Below, piece after piece: positions 27,928 to 36,436 of a DNA stretch of 64,000 bases; position 1 is the first letter of the stretch, and each line of letters begins with the position of its first letter. The stretch spans positions 1,488,001-1,552,000 of the forward strand of contig NZ_CP121662.1 in the NCBI RefSeq assembly GCF_029714285.1, given 5' to 3'. Below the pieces are notes generated by a model. That model ran no database searches. It saw only the letters and a list, made by a program, of their open reading frames with translations, and had not been told where the DNA came from. The position numbers were made by a program, and so were the translations under genes. The stretch comes from Rhizobium sp. CB3090. Lineage in GTDB: Bacteria > Pseudomonadota > Alphaproteobacteria > Rhizobiales > Rhizobiaceae.

Positions 27928-27973
27928 GGCATCGGCCCGAAAAGTGGATCCGGTTTTCGGACCAGCCGATGCC
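27928..27973. repeat. Palindromic repeat between sufX and sufA
   Basis: GGCATCGGC (27928-27936) pairs with GCCGATGCC (27965-27973), and inside CGAAAA pairs with TTTTCG around GTGGATCCGG. This large cruciform-like unit inside the suf operon belongs to the common rhizobial palindrome type. In RNA it would form a strong hairpin just before sufA. Confidence 0.7.
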
Positions 27974-28041
27974 CACTTAAATGCAACCGGGGTCAAGATC
28001 CGGTGCTTCGAGTCTTAATGTAAAGCGAGCGGCTAAAAGCT

Positions 28042-28422
28042 TCAATACCAGCCGACGGCCACCTGCGCCTCTTCCGACATGCGATCCGGCGTCCACGGCG
28101 GGTCGAAGGTCATGATGACTTCGACGCCGGAAACTCCTTCCACGGCACCGACCGCATTTTCGACCCAGCCCGGCATTTCGCCGGCGACGGGACAACCCGG
28201 CGCAGTCAGCGTCATGACGATTTTCACCATGCGGTCGTCTTCGATATCGATCTTGTAGACCAGGCCGAGTTCGAAGATATCGGCAGGAATTTCAGGGTCG
28301 TAGACCGTCTTCAACGCGCTGATGACATCGTCGCTCAGGCGCGCGAGTTCGTCCTCGGGAATGTTGGAATGCACGATGCCCTCGCGCACGTCAATCTTCT
28401 GTTCGCTTTCATCGAGTGACAT
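28042..28422 (-). CDS. sufX: SUF-associated DUF59/MIP18-family protein (SufX/SufT)
   Basis: 126 residues with the MIP18 (DUF59) core: DVISALKTVYDPEIPADIFELGLVYKIDIEDD, then MTLTAPGCPVAGEMPGWVENAV, where the cysteine in APGCP is conserved. An acidic N-terminal extension of about 25 residues precedes it. The family helps Fe-S cluster maturation or delivery. It lies 11 bp after sufS and before sufA, the position called sufX in R. leguminosarum. Confidence 0.9.
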   Translation of the reverse strand: MSLDESEQKIDVREGIVHSNIPEDELARLSDDVISALKTVYDPEIPADIFELGLVYKIDIEDDRMVKIVMTLTAPGCPVAGEMPGWVENAVGAVEGVSGVEVIMTFDPPWTPDRMSEEAQVAVGWY

Positions 28423-28433
28423 CGCTTGCCTCC

Positions 28434-29681
28434 TTAGGCAAAGAATTTACGCGCATATTCCAGCGCATCGGCCAGGGCATCCACCTCGGCGCGGGTATTG
28501 TACATGCCGAACGATGCCCGGCATGTGGAGGTCACGCCGAAGCGTTTCAAGAGCGGCTGGGCACAATGTGTACCTGCGCGGACGCCAACGCCTCGACGGT
28601 CGATCACCATCGAGACGTCGTGAGAATGGATACCTGCAAGCTCGAAGGAGAAGATGCCGCCTTTACCGGGCGCGGTGCCGAAAACGCGCAGCGAATTGAT
28701 CTCCCGCAGCCGTTCCGCCGCGTAAGCCGCAAGATCGGCCTCGTGCCGGGCAATTGCCTCACGGCCGACGCTCTCCATGTAATCGAGCGCGAAGCCGAGC
28801 CCGATCGCCTGGACGATGGGCGGCGTGCCTGCTTCGAAACGATGCGGCGGATCATTGTAGGTCACGTTGTCCTCGGTGACATCGAAGATCATCTCGCCGC
28901 CGCCCTGGAAGGGGCGCATCTCGCGCAATCTGTCCTTCTTGCCGTAAAGCACGCCGATTCCCGAAGGGCCGTAGAGCTTGTGACCGGTCATGACGTACCA
29001 GTCGCAATCGATATCCTGCACATCGACCGGCAGGTGCACGGCGCCTTGTGATCCGTCGATCAGCACCGGAATGCCGCGCTCATGGGCGATGCGGCAGACT
29101 TCCTTGACCGGAACGATCGTGCCGAGCGCATTCGACATATGGGTGATCGCGACGAGCTTGGTGCGTTCCGTCAGGCTCTTTTCGAAATCCTCGATATGAA
29201 AGCCGCCGTCGTCGTCTATCGGCACCCAGACCAGCTTGGCGCCCTGCCGCTCGCGGATGAAATGCCAGGGCACGATATTTGAGTGATGCTCCATGATGGA
29301 GACGACGATCTCGTCGCCTTCGCCGAGTTTGGGCATGCCCCAGCCATAAGCGACAGTATTGATCGCCTCGGTCGAGTTCTTGGTGAAGACGATATCGTCC
29401 ACCGAGGGCGCATTCAGGAAGCGGCGCACTTTTTCGCGCGCAGCCTCATAGGCTTCCGTGGCCGCATTCGAGAGGAAGTGCAGGCCGCGATGCACGTTGG
29501 CATATTCGCGAGAATAGGCGTGCGATATCGCGTCGATCACACTTTGCGGCTTCTGTGCTGATGCACCGTTGTCGAGATAGACCAGCGGTTTGCCATGGAC
29601 GGTGGTCGACAGGATCGGAAAATCCCGGCGGATCGCTTCGACATCATAGGCGGTGGCTGGTACGATCTTGTCCACGAGCAT
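28434..29681 (-). CDS. sufS1: SufS-type cysteine desulfurase (group II)
   Basis: 415 residues. A PLP enzyme that takes sulfur from cysteine for cluster assembly. The PLP lysine is in DWYVMTGHKLYGPSGIGVLYG and the catalytic cysteine in GVGVRAGTHCAQPLLKRFG. The N-terminus has LVYLDNGASAQKPQSVIDAI and NVHRGLHFLSNAATEAYE, all SufS-type. It lies between sufD and sufX, 8 bp after sufD. No SufE is in the operon. A second, group I-like desulfurase opens the same operon. Confidence 0.95.
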   Translation of the reverse strand: MLVDKIVPATAYDVEAIRRDFPILSTTVHGKPLVYLDNGASAQKPQSVIDAISHAYSREYANVHRGLHFLSNAATEAYEAAREKVRRFLNAPSVDDIVFTKNSTEAINTVAYGWGMPKLGEGDEIVVSIMEHHSNIVPWHFIRERQGAKLVWVPIDDDGGFHIEDFEKSLTERTKLVAITHMSNALGTIVPVKEVCRIAHERGIPVLIDGSQGAVHLPVDVQDIDCDWYVMTGHKLYGPSGIGVLYGKKDRLREMRPFQGGGEMIFDVTEDNVTYNDPPHRFEAGTPPIVQAIGLGFALDYMESVGREAIARHEADLAAYAAERLREINSLRVFGTAPGKGGIFSFELAGIHSHDVSMVIDRRGVGVRAGTHCAQPLLKRFGVTSTCRASFGMYNTRAEVDALADALEYARKFFA

Positions 29682-29689
29682 TGCTCCAA

Positions 29690-30964
29690 TCAGGCGTGAT
29701 TTTCCAGCCAGGCCGAGATAACGCCTTCCAGCGCCTCGACCAGGCCTTCGTCTTCCAGCTCTTCGATAATTTCGGCCACGAAGGCATTGACCAGCATGGC
29801 GCGAGCCTTGTTCCGTGGAATGCCGCGCGCCATCATGTAATAGAGATGGTTCTCGTCAATATCGGCAACCGTGGCGCCATGGCCGCACTGCACGTCGTCG
29901 GCGAAGATTTCCAGCTCCGGCTTGACGGAGAATTCGGCATCGTCGGACATCAAGAGCGTGTTGCAGGCCATGCGGGCGTCGGTCTTCTGTGCATCCGGAG
30001 CGACACGGATCATGCCCTGGAAGACGCCGCGAGCCCGGTCGAACACCACGTTGCGGACGATCTCCGTCGAGCCCGTGTGTGGCACGTCATGACCGAGCAC
30101 CAGCGTCACATCGGTATGCGTATCGCCACCGAGCAAGTTGACGCCGCGTAGCACGAGGTCGGAGCCCTCGCCCGTGACCTTCACATGCAGTTCCTGTCGC
30201 ACCAGCTTGCCGCCGGCATTGATGACGAACAGCTTCAGCTTCGCATCCGCACCCAGGTCGACGCGGATCTGGCCGAGATGCGTATCCTCGGTTCCCTGCT
30301 CCTGCAGGATGATCCAGGTCACTTCGGCACCTTTGCCGATCTTGACGTCGCTGACCGAGGAGACCAGCGCCGCAGCACCGGGCACGGCCTGGTGGCGCTC
30401 GATCACGGTTGCCTTGACATCGGCGCCGAAGGAGACAGGCAGCCGGCTGTGAATCTGGCCGCCGGCATGCACGAACTGGATCTCCAGCGGCGCGTCGAGC
30501 TCAGTCCCATCCGGAAATTCGATGACATAGCCATCGCGCACGAAGCTGCCGTTGATGCGGCCGACAGCGTCGTCCCTGCCGAGCGCCGTCAATCCGGCGG
30601 CGGCAGTACCGTCAGCCAGACTGTCAGCGTAGCGGCTGACGACCAGGCCATCGACCGAGGTCTTGCCATCGGCGCTGCCCTGCAGGACGGAAAGCACGGC
30701 CGAACCGGGAACGGTCGGCGACAGGGGCTCGACGATACCGGCGCCGAGATCAGTGGGAACAGAACGCAGCAGGTTTTTGAGATCGGTATAATGCCAGGCT
30801 TCGAAGCGGCGCGTCGGCAGGCCGGCGGTCTTGAGATCATCCAGCAGGCGATCGCGGACGGCGAGCACGTCGCCATCGCCCGGCAAATCGCCCAACTGAT
30901 TGTTGTAAGCCTCGATCAGCGCCGTCTCTGCGGCGGTCAGACGGCTCGTCGTCTGAATGTTCAT
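29690..30964 (-). CDS. sufD: Fe-S cluster assembly protein SufD
   Basis: 424 residues of the SufB/SufD beta-helix family. Markers are FEAWHYTDLKNLLRS near the N-terminus and the C-terminal block ELEIFADDVQCGHGATVADIDENHLYYMMARGIPRNKARAMLVNAFVAEI, with the conserved cysteine and histidines. It forms the SufBC2D scaffold. ATG 30964 (MNIQTTSRL) is chosen; it follows sufC by 22 bp. The longer frame to 31003 overlaps the sufC 3' end. Confidence 0.94.
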   Translation of the reverse strand: MNIQTTSRLTAAETALIEAYNNQLGDLPGDGDVLAVRDRLLDDLKTAGLPTRRFEAWHYTDLKNLLRSVPTDLGAGIVEPLSPTVPGSAVLSVLQGSADGKTSVDGLVVSRYADSLADGTAAAGLTALGRDDAVGRINGSFVRDGYVIEFPDGTELDAPLEIQFVHAGGQIHSRLPVSFGADVKATVIERHQAVPGAAALVSSVSDVKIGKGAEVTWIILQEQGTEDTHLGQIRVDLGADAKLKLFVINAGGKLVRQELHVKVTGEGSDLVLRGVNLLGGDTHTDVTLVLGHDVPHTGSTEIVRNVVFDRARGVFQGMIRVAPDAQKTDARMACNTLLMSDDAEFSVKPELEIFADDVQCGHGATVADIDENHLYYMMARGIPRNKARAMLVNAFVAEIIEELEDEGLVEALEGVISAWLENHA

Positions 30965-30986
30965 CGACTTATCCTTTCCGCTCCGA

Positions 30987-31742
30987 TCAGGCCGCAGCCC
31001 CAATGATATCGGCGTAGCCGTTGGCTTCGAGTTCGTGTGCCAGCGTCTTGTCGCCGGACTTGATCACCTGGCCCTTGTAGAGCACGTGCACGGTGTCCGG
31101 AACGATATAGTCGAGCAGACGCTGATAGTGGGTGATGACTATCACGGCACGGTCTGGCGAGCGCAGCGCGTTGACGCCGTCGGCGACGATCTTCAGCGCA
31201 TCGATATCGAGACCGGAGTCAGTCTCGTCCAGTACGCAAAGCTGCGGCTCCAGGAGTGCCATCTGCAGGATTTCGGCGCGCTTCTTCTCGCCGCCGGAGA
31301 AGCCGACGTTCAGCGGGCGTTTCAGCATCTCGGTGTTGATCTGCAGCTTGCCGGCAGCGTCCTTGACGCGACGCATGAAGTCAGGCGTCGTCAGTTCGGC
31401 TTCACCGCGCGCCTTGCGCTGCTCGTTCATCGCTACCTTCAGGAACTGCATGGTGGCAACGCCGGGGATTTCGACCGGATATTGGAAAGCGAGGAAGATG
31501 CCCTTTGCGGCACGTTCGGCGGCGTCGAGCTCCAGAATGCTCTCGCCGTTGTAGAGGATATCGCCTTCCGTCACCTCGTAATCGTCGCGGCCGGAAAGAA
31601 TATAGGAGAGCGTCGACTTGCCGGAGCCGTTCGGACCCATGATGGCAGCCACTTCGCCCGCCTTCACCGTCAGGTCCAGGCCGCGGATGATTTCCGTGCC
31701 GTCTTCGGCGATACGGGCATGCAGGTTCTTGATTTCAAGCAT
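30987..31742 (-). CDS. sufC: Fe-S cluster assembly ATPase SufC
   Basis: 251 residues of the ABC ATPase fold. Walker A is MGPNGSGKSTLSYIL, the signature VGFSGGEKKRAEI, Walker B CVLDETDSGLDIDAL, and the H-loop VITHYQRLL. SufC drives conformational changes of SufB and SufD during cluster building. AAGGA precedes ATG 31742 (MLEIKNLHA); five extra upstream codons are in frame but were not chosen. It follows the zinc-ribbon gene by 29 bp. Confidence 0.96.
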   Translation of the reverse strand: MLEIKNLHARIAEDGTEIIRGLDLTVKAGEVAAIMGPNGSGKSTLSYILSGRDDYEVTEGDILYNGESILELDAAERAAKGIFLAFQYPVEIPGVATMQFLKVAMNEQRKARGEAELTTPDFMRRVKDAAGKLQINTEMLKRPLNVGFSGGEKKRAEILQMALLEPQLCVLDETDSGLDIDALKIVADGVNALRSPDRAVIVITHYQRLLDYIVPDTVHVLYKGQVIKSGDKTLAHELEANGYADIIGAAA

Positions 31743-31771
31743 TTCCAGTTCCTTCAACCAGCCAGTGGCGA

Positions 31772-32053
31772 TTAAACATCAAACCAGCGGCGCTTCATTC
31801 TTTGTAAAAATTTTGCGTCAGTCACGGGGTAGCCGGACGCATCACCAATTACCGCGTCGATTCCGCATTTCGGACATGTCGCGGTGAGATGTTCCTCGTC
31901 TTCCTTTGTCTCGCGTATCCATTCCCAAATCTCGGCGATCGGATAGATTTCAAGACAATGGAAGCAGCCAGAAGTTTCGCTCCCCTCGAGTTCGGTCCGA
32001 TTGCGAATGCAATGGCGATGGGCAGCGACAACGCCTTGCTGTTCCTTGATCAC
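31772..32053 (-). CDS. Zinc-ribbon-like small protein within the suf operon
   Basis: 93 residues with two CxxC knuckles, Cys30/Cys33 ([11 protein letters not shown]) and Cys60/Cys63 ([10 protein letters not shown]), 26 residues apart. The pattern is WIRETKED, then [24 protein letters not shown]. The family, sometimes named just cytoplasmic protein, is widespread and of unknown role. Its GTG start overlaps the sufB stop by 4 bp (GTGA), so it is translationally coupled to sufB. It is not part of the standard suf set, so it is an insertion or a local partner. Confidence 0.75.
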   Translation of the reverse strand: MIKEQQGVVAAHRHCIRNRTELEGSETSGCFHCLEIYPIAEIWEWIRETKEDEEHLTATCPKCGIDAVIGDASGYPVTDAKFLQRMKRRWFDV

Positions 32054-33519
32054 CCTACCGAGCCTTCCAGCGAGATGCCGATCAGCTTCTGTGCCTCGAC
32101 GGCGAATTCCATCGGCAGCTCCTGCAGCACTTCCTTGACGAAGCCGTTGACGATCAACGCGATCGCCGCTTCCTCGGGAATGCCGCGCTGCAGGCAGTAG
32201 AACAACTGATCCTCGGAGATTTTCGACGTCGTGGCCTCATGCTCGAAATGCGCAGACGAGTTCTTCGCCTCGATATAGGGCACCGTATGCGCACCACACT
32301 TGTCGCCGATCAGCAACGAGTCGCATTGCGTGAAGTTACGGGCATTCGTCGCGCGGCGATGCGCCGAGACCTGGCCGCGATAAGTGTTCTGCGACACGCC
32401 GGCGGCGATACCCTTCGAGATGATGCGGCTCGACGTATTCTTGCCGAGATGGATCATCTTGGTGCCGCTGTCGACCTGCTGATGGCCGTTGGAAACGGCG
32501 ATCGAGTAGAACTCGCCGCGGCTGTCGTCGCCGCGCAGGATGCAGGACGGATATTTCCAGGTGATCGCCGAACCGGTTTCGACCTGCGTCCAGGAGATCT
32601 TCGAGCGGGCGCCGCGGCAATCGCCGCGCTTGGTGACGAAGTTATAGATGCCGCCCTTGCCGTGCTTATCGCCTGGGTACCAGTTCTGGACGGTCGAATA
32701 CTTGATTTCGGCGTCGTCCAGCGCGATCAGCTCGACCACGGCCGCATGCAATTGGTTTTCGTCGCGCTGCGGCGCTGTGCAGCCTTCGAGATAGGAGACA
32801 TAAGCTCCCTCTTCGGCGATGATCAGTGTGCGCTCGAACTGGCCAGTGTTCTTCTCGTTGATGCGGAAATAGGTGGACAGTTCCATCGGGCACCGCACGC
32901 CCTTTGGCACGAAGACGAAGGAGCCATCGGTGAACACAGCCGAATTCAGCGTCGCATAGAAATTATCGGTCGTCGGAACGACGGAGCCGAGATATTTGCG
33001 CACGAGGTCGGGATGCTCGCGGATCGCCTCCGAGATCGACATGAAGATCACGCCGGCCTTTTTCAGCTCTTCCTTGAAGGTCGTAACGACAGAAACGGAG
33101 TCGAACACCGCGTCGACAGCGATCTTCGACTTCTCGACGCCGGCAAGAATTTCCTGCTCACGCAGCGGAATGCCGAGCTTTTCGTAGGTCTTCAGAAGCT
33201 CCGGGTCCACTTCGTCAAGCGACTTCGGACCGGCGAACTTCTTCGGCGCAGCGTAATAGTGAATGTCGTTGAAGTCGATCTTCGGATAGTCGACGCGCGC
33301 CCATGTGGGCTCTTCAAGCGTCAACCAGCGACGGTAAGCCTCGAGCCGCCATTCGAGCATCCACTCCGGCTCCTGCTTCTTGGCGGAGATGAAACGGATA
33401 ATGTCTTCGGAAAGACCCTTGGGAGCCTTTTCCACCTCGATGGTAGTCTCGAAACCATATTTATACTGGTCCACGTCGATCAGGCGAACCTGATCAACCG
33501 TTTCCTGGACTGCAGGCAT
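32050..33519 (-). CDS. sufB: Fe-S cluster assembly scaffold SufB
   Basis: 489 residues, the normal length. Markers are [43 protein letters not shown] and the C-terminal block [54 protein letters not shown], including the cluster-linked cysteine region (SCILRGDDS). SufB is the cluster-bearing scaffold with SufC and SufD. ATG 33519 (MPAVQETV) is chosen over a longer frame to 33564. It lies 148 bp after sufS2. Confidence 0.96.
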   Translation of the reverse strand: MPAVQETVDQVRLIDVDQYKYGFETTIEVEKAPKGLSEDIIRFISAKKQEPEWMLEWRLEAYRRWLTLEEPTWARVDYPKIDFNDIHYYAAPKKFAGPKSLDEVDPELLKTYEKLGIPLREQEILAGVEKSKIAVDAVFDSVSVVTTFKEELKKAGVIFMSISEAIREHPDLVRKYLGSVVPTTDNFYATLNSAVFTDGSFVFVPKGVRCPMELSTYFRINEKNTGQFERTLIIAEEGAYVSYLEGCTAPQRDENQLHAAVVELIALDDAEIKYSTVQNWYPGDKHGKGGIYNFVTKRGDCRGARSKISWTQVETGSAITWKYPSCILRGDDSRGEFYSIAVSNGHQQVDSGTKMIHLGKNTSSRIISKGIAAGVSQNTYRGQVSAHRRATNARNFTQCDSLLIGDKCGAHTVPYIEAKNSSAHFEHEATTSKISEDQLFYCLQRGIPEEAAIALIVNGFVKEVLQELPMEFAVEAQKLIGISLEGSVG

Positions 33520-33667
33520 GTCGTTCTCCAATCTCGCCGGATCCAAGGTCCGGCAGCTTGTCAACGTTGCGGCAGACTGAAATGTCTGCCCTCTATGTAG
33601 TCGGCCAAAAGGGACTTTTCAGCCCACTTGGCAAGCGGAAATTTCTGTTTCCGCAAAATTGTGGCCG

Positions 33668-34834
33668 TTAGGCCGCAGCTCCGGCAGGTTTGCGCCGGCC
33701 GGCAATTCTGGCGAACGCAGCAATCGCACGCTCGACATCCTCTTCGTTCGTCGCAAATCCAAGCGAAATGCGCAGCGCCCCAAGCTTGGGGTCGCAGCCC
33801 ATTGCCATCAGCACATGGCTTTCACCTACCTTGCCGGAGGAGCAGGCGGAGCCTGCAGAAATCGCCACTCCTTCAAGATCGAAGGCGATCTGTCCGGTCT
33901 CGGATTTCAGCCCCGGCAAAGTGAAGAAACTGGTATTCGGCACGCGTGGACCGCCTTCGCCATGTATGATGACATCGGGCGCGGCAAGCCGCATGCCCTC
34001 CTCCAGCCGATCACGAAGTTTCGCAACAGCCGCATTGCGGCTATCGAACTCGGCAATCGCGGCGGCAGCAGCCGCACCGAAACCGATGATGGCCAACGCG
34101 TTCTCGGTGCCGGAGCGATGTCCTTTTTCCTGACCGCCGCCATGAATCAGCGGCTTCGGCATCAGCACTTCGCCGCGCGAGATGAGCGCGCCGCCCCCTT
34201 TCGGTCCGCCGATCTTATGCGACGAGACGATCAGGAAATCAGCGCCGATCTCGTTGATATCGATCGGAACCCGACCTGCCGCCTGCACGGCGTCGACGAT
34301 GAAGACGCCGCCGAATGCCTGCACGATCTTAGCCGCTTCATATACGGGCTGGAGAATGCCGGTTTCGTTGTTGGCGAGCATGATCGCCACCATCGGCAGG
34401 CCGTTTGCCTTGTCATGTGCCGAAAGCATCGCGTCCAGCGCGGTCAGATCGACAACACCGTCCGATGTCACCGGTATTTCGCTGATCTTTTCTTTCGGGA
34501 AACGGCCGCCTTCGCGCAGCGCAGGATGCTCGATTGCCGATATATAGAGATGGCTGATCGCAAGCGGCGTGCGGCCCATGCGGAATTCCGGTGTCAGCAC
34601 CATGTTGGCGGCCTCAGTCGCGCCGCTGGTAAAGACCACATGAGCCGGTTCGGCGCCCGTCAGACTTGCGACCTGCCGGCGTGCGGCTTCGATCGCCGCT
34701 CGGGTCGCACGACCTTCGCCATGAACGGAATTGGGGTTTCCATAGAGGTCCAAGGCGCGCAACATAGCGTCGCGCGCCGCCGGATGAAGCGGAGCGGTGG
34801 CATTCCAGTCGAGATAAAGGCGCGTTGCCGCCAT
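33668..34834 (-). CDS. sufS2: Cysteine desulfurase, IscS/NifS-like (SufS2)
   Basis: 388 residues of group I type: LYLDWNATAPLHPAARDAML at the start, PLP lysine in FLIVSSHKIGGPKGGGAL, and the active cysteine in AISAGSACSSGKVGESHVL. It supplies sulfur for the suf operon, where it is the first gene; SufS1 is the second desulfurase. In R. leguminosarum the same order sufS2-B-C-D-S1-X-A is known. The promoter and Irr-type box lie about 130 bp upstream. No Rrf2/IscR gene precedes it. Confidence 0.94.
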   Translation of the reverse strand: MAATRLYLDWNATAPLHPAARDAMLRALDLYGNPNSVHGEGRATRAAIEAARRQVASLTGAEPAHVVFTSGATEAANMVLTPEFRMGRTPLAISHLYISAIEHPALREGGRFPKEKISEIPVTSDGVVDLTALDAMLSAHDKANGLPMVAIMLANNETGILQPVYEAAKIVQAFGGVFIVDAVQAAGRVPIDINEIGADFLIVSSHKIGGPKGGGALISRGEVLMPKPLIHGGGQEKGHRSGTENALAIIGFGAAAAAAIAEFDSRNAAVAKLRDRLEEGMRLAAPDVIIHGEGGPRVPNTSFFTLPGLKSETGQIAFDLEGVAISAGSACSSGKVGESHVLMAMGCDPKLGALRISLGFATNEEDVERAIAAFARIAGRRKPAGAAA

Positions 34835-34866
34835 AATCTTCTTCCTGCCTGACGAAGCCTTGTTGT

Positions 34867-34900
34867 GCCCGGCTCATTTTCCTTGAAATTTCAGCCGGGC
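34867..34900. other. Hairpin in the sufS2 leader
   Basis: GCCCGGCT (34867-34874) and AGCCGGGC (34893-34900) form a perfect 8-bp stem with an 18-nt loop in the 5' untranslated region of the suf operon, about 35 bp before the sufS2 start. Role unknown. Confidence 0.5.
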
Positions 34901-34960
34901 ATGCCTTATGACACGTTCCACAAACCGTTGCGCAAACAACGCGTGGAAGTTCGCGCCAAG

Positions 34961-34977
34961 TTTCGAATTGTTCTAAA
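34961..34977 (-). promoter_or_regulatory. Iron control element (Irr box) at the suf promoter
   Basis: TTTCGAATTGTTCTAAA matches the ICE consensus TTTAGAA-N3-TTCTAAA with only one deviation (C for A at position 4). It lies just downstream of a minus-strand -10 candidate (34982-34987), so it would cover the transcription start, a repressor position. In rhizobia Irr and RirA are reported to control suf. A second imperfect palindrome (TTCTA...TAGAA, 34971-34990) overlaps it. Confidence 0.75.
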
Positions 34978-34981
34978 CTGC

Positions 34982-35010
34982 GTTCTAGAAAAGATGAGCG
35001 CAATAGTCAA
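34982..35010 (-). promoter_or_regulatory. Promoter of the suf operon
   Basis: On the minus strand TTGACT (35010-35005) and TAGAAC (34987-34982) are separated by 17 bp. A second TTGACT overlaps just upstream (35015-35010). The -10 box is weak, and the Irr-type box follows it directly. Confidence 0.5.
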
Positions 35011-35067
35011 GTCAACTTACTGCTTCCCACATGGTTTGAACGCAGAAAAAGAAGAGCCGGAGTATCG

Positions 35068-35745
35068 ATGCCCGAAGTTATTTTCAACGGCCCCGCAGGC
35101 CGCCTTGAAGGCCGCTATCAGCCCTCCAAGGAAAAGAGCGCCCCGATCGCGATTATCCTGCACCCGCATCCGCAATTCGGCGGCACGATGAACAATCAGG
35201 TCGTCTACCAGCTCTTCTATATGTTCCAGAAGCGCGGTTTCACGACGCTTCGCTTCAATTTCCGCGGCATCGGCCGCAGCCAGGGTGAGTTCGACCATGG
35301 TGCCGGCGAGTTGTCCGATGCCGCCTCGGCGCTCGACTGGGTGCAGAGCCTGCATCCGGATTCCAAGAGCTGCTGGGTCGCCGGCTATTCCTTCGGCGCC
35401 TGGATCGGCATGCAGCTTCTGATGCGCCGCCCGGAAATCGAAGGCTTCATGTCGATTGCGCCGCAGCCGAACATCTACGATTTCTCATTCCTGGCACCCT
35501 GCCCGTCCTCCGGCCTGATCATCAACGGTGATTCCGACAAGGTTGCCCCGGAAAAGGACGTCAACGGCCTCGTCGAAAAGCTGAAGACGCAAAAAGGTAT
35601 TCTGATCACGCATAAGGTTGTGCCTGGCGCCAACCACTTTTTCAACGGCCAGGTCGATACGCTGCTCGGCGAATGCGAAGACTACCTCGACCGTCGTTTG
35701 AACGGCGAACTGGTGCCGGAACCGGCGGCCAAGAGGATCAGGTAA
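35068..35745 (+). CDS. Alpha/beta hydrolase
   Basis: 225 residues. Order of motifs: oxyanion region LHPHPQFGGTMNNQVV, LRFNFRGIGRSQGEFDHG, nucleophile elbow GYSFGAW (Ser at about 111), acid in IINGDSDKVAPE, histidine in VPGANHFFNG. It resembles the dienelactone hydrolase/KANL3-like group found in alphaproteobacteria. The substrate is unknown. It is divergent from sufS2 and shares its 230-bp upstream region including the Irr box. Confidence 0.9.
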   Translation: MPEVIFNGPAGRLEGRYQPSKEKSAPIAIILHPHPQFGGTMNNQVVYQLFYMFQKRGFTTLRFNFRGIGRSQGEFDHGAGELSDAASALDWVQSLHPDSKSCWVAGYSFGAWIGMQLLMRRPEIEGFMSIAPQPNIYDFSFLAPCPSSGLIINGDSDKVAPEKDVNGLVEKLKTQKGILITHKVVPGANHFFNGQVDTLLGECEDYLDRRLNGELVPEPAAKRIR

Positions 35746-35801
35746 ATCGAAAAAACTACATTGCTGATTGACGATGCTCCATTCAATGACAGGCTCTCGA
35801 A

Positions 35802-36224
35802 ATGAGAGCCATCATTGATACCAATGTTTTTGTCAGTGCGTGCATCGGTGCAGGTCCCGCCTCATCGGTGGTTGAGGCATGTATTGAAGGTCGTGTTCAA
35901 CCCGTCATGGGCGCCAAGCTATTCCTTGAGTATGAGGATGTGCTGGCAAGAGGAGCGCTATTTGCAAATGCGCGTCTCAGCGAACCCGAAAGACAGTTGC
36001 TCTTCAATGTATTCGTTAGCAAATGTGAGTGGTGTCCTATATATTTTCTCTGGCGACCCAATTTGCGGGACGAGGGAGACAATCACATTGTCGAACTGGC
36101 GATCGCGGGGAACGCAGACTATGTCGTGACTAGCAATGTAAGGGACTTTCGAAACCCGAACTTGCGTTTCGACAATGTCGTTGTTGTAACGCCCGAACGC
36201 TTTGAGCAGGAGTTGGGCAAATGA
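35802..36224 (+). CDS. PIN-domain toxin of a type II toxin-antitoxin pair
   Basis: 140 residues of the toxin component, PIN family type. Acidic metal residues are visible in MRAIIDTNVFVSACIG (Asp6), FLEYEDVLARG (Glu), RDEGDNHIVELAIAGNADYVVTSNVRDF (two Asp). PIN toxins are Mg2+-dependent RNases. The TA pair is in reverse order: toxin first, antitoxin second, overlapping by 4 bp (ATGA). Codon use is AT-richer than in its neighbours, suggesting transfer. Confidence 0.88.
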   Translation: MRAIIDTNVFVSACIGAGPASSVVEACIEGRVQPVMGAKLFLEYEDVLARGALFANARLSEPERQLLFNVFVSKCEWCPIYFLWRPNLRDEGDNHIVELAIAGNADYVVTSNVRDFRNPNLRFDNVVVVTPERFEQELGK

Positions 36225-36430
36225 ATGCCGTAACAATCCAGATCCCTGACGATATGCATGAAAGCGTCAAGGCGATTGCAGCTGAAAAGGGTGTCGATGT
36301 CGCAACACTACTGATCGATGTGACAGAATCAATCATTCGCGAACACGACGCAGAGATGCGCTTCCGTAAAAGGGCCGAGCGCGGTGCAGGTCACGACAGC
36401 GAGGCTCTGGCCTTGCTGCGCCGGAAGTAA
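36221..36430 (+). CDS. Antitoxin of the PIN toxin
   Basis: 69 residues: MNAVTIQIPDDMHESVKAIAAEKGVDVATLLIDVTESIIREHDAEMRFRKRAERGAGHDSEALALLRRK. The N-terminal beta strand and two helices look like a ribbon-helix-helix DNA-binding fold, and the tail is positively charged, as in antitoxins that wrap the toxin. It is coupled to the toxin by the 4-bp overlap and probably represses the pair. Confidence 0.8.
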   Translation: MNAVTIQIPDDMHESVKAIAAEKGVDVATLLIDVTESIIREHDAEMRFRKRAERGAGHDSEALALLRRK

Positions 36431-36436
36431 CAACCC

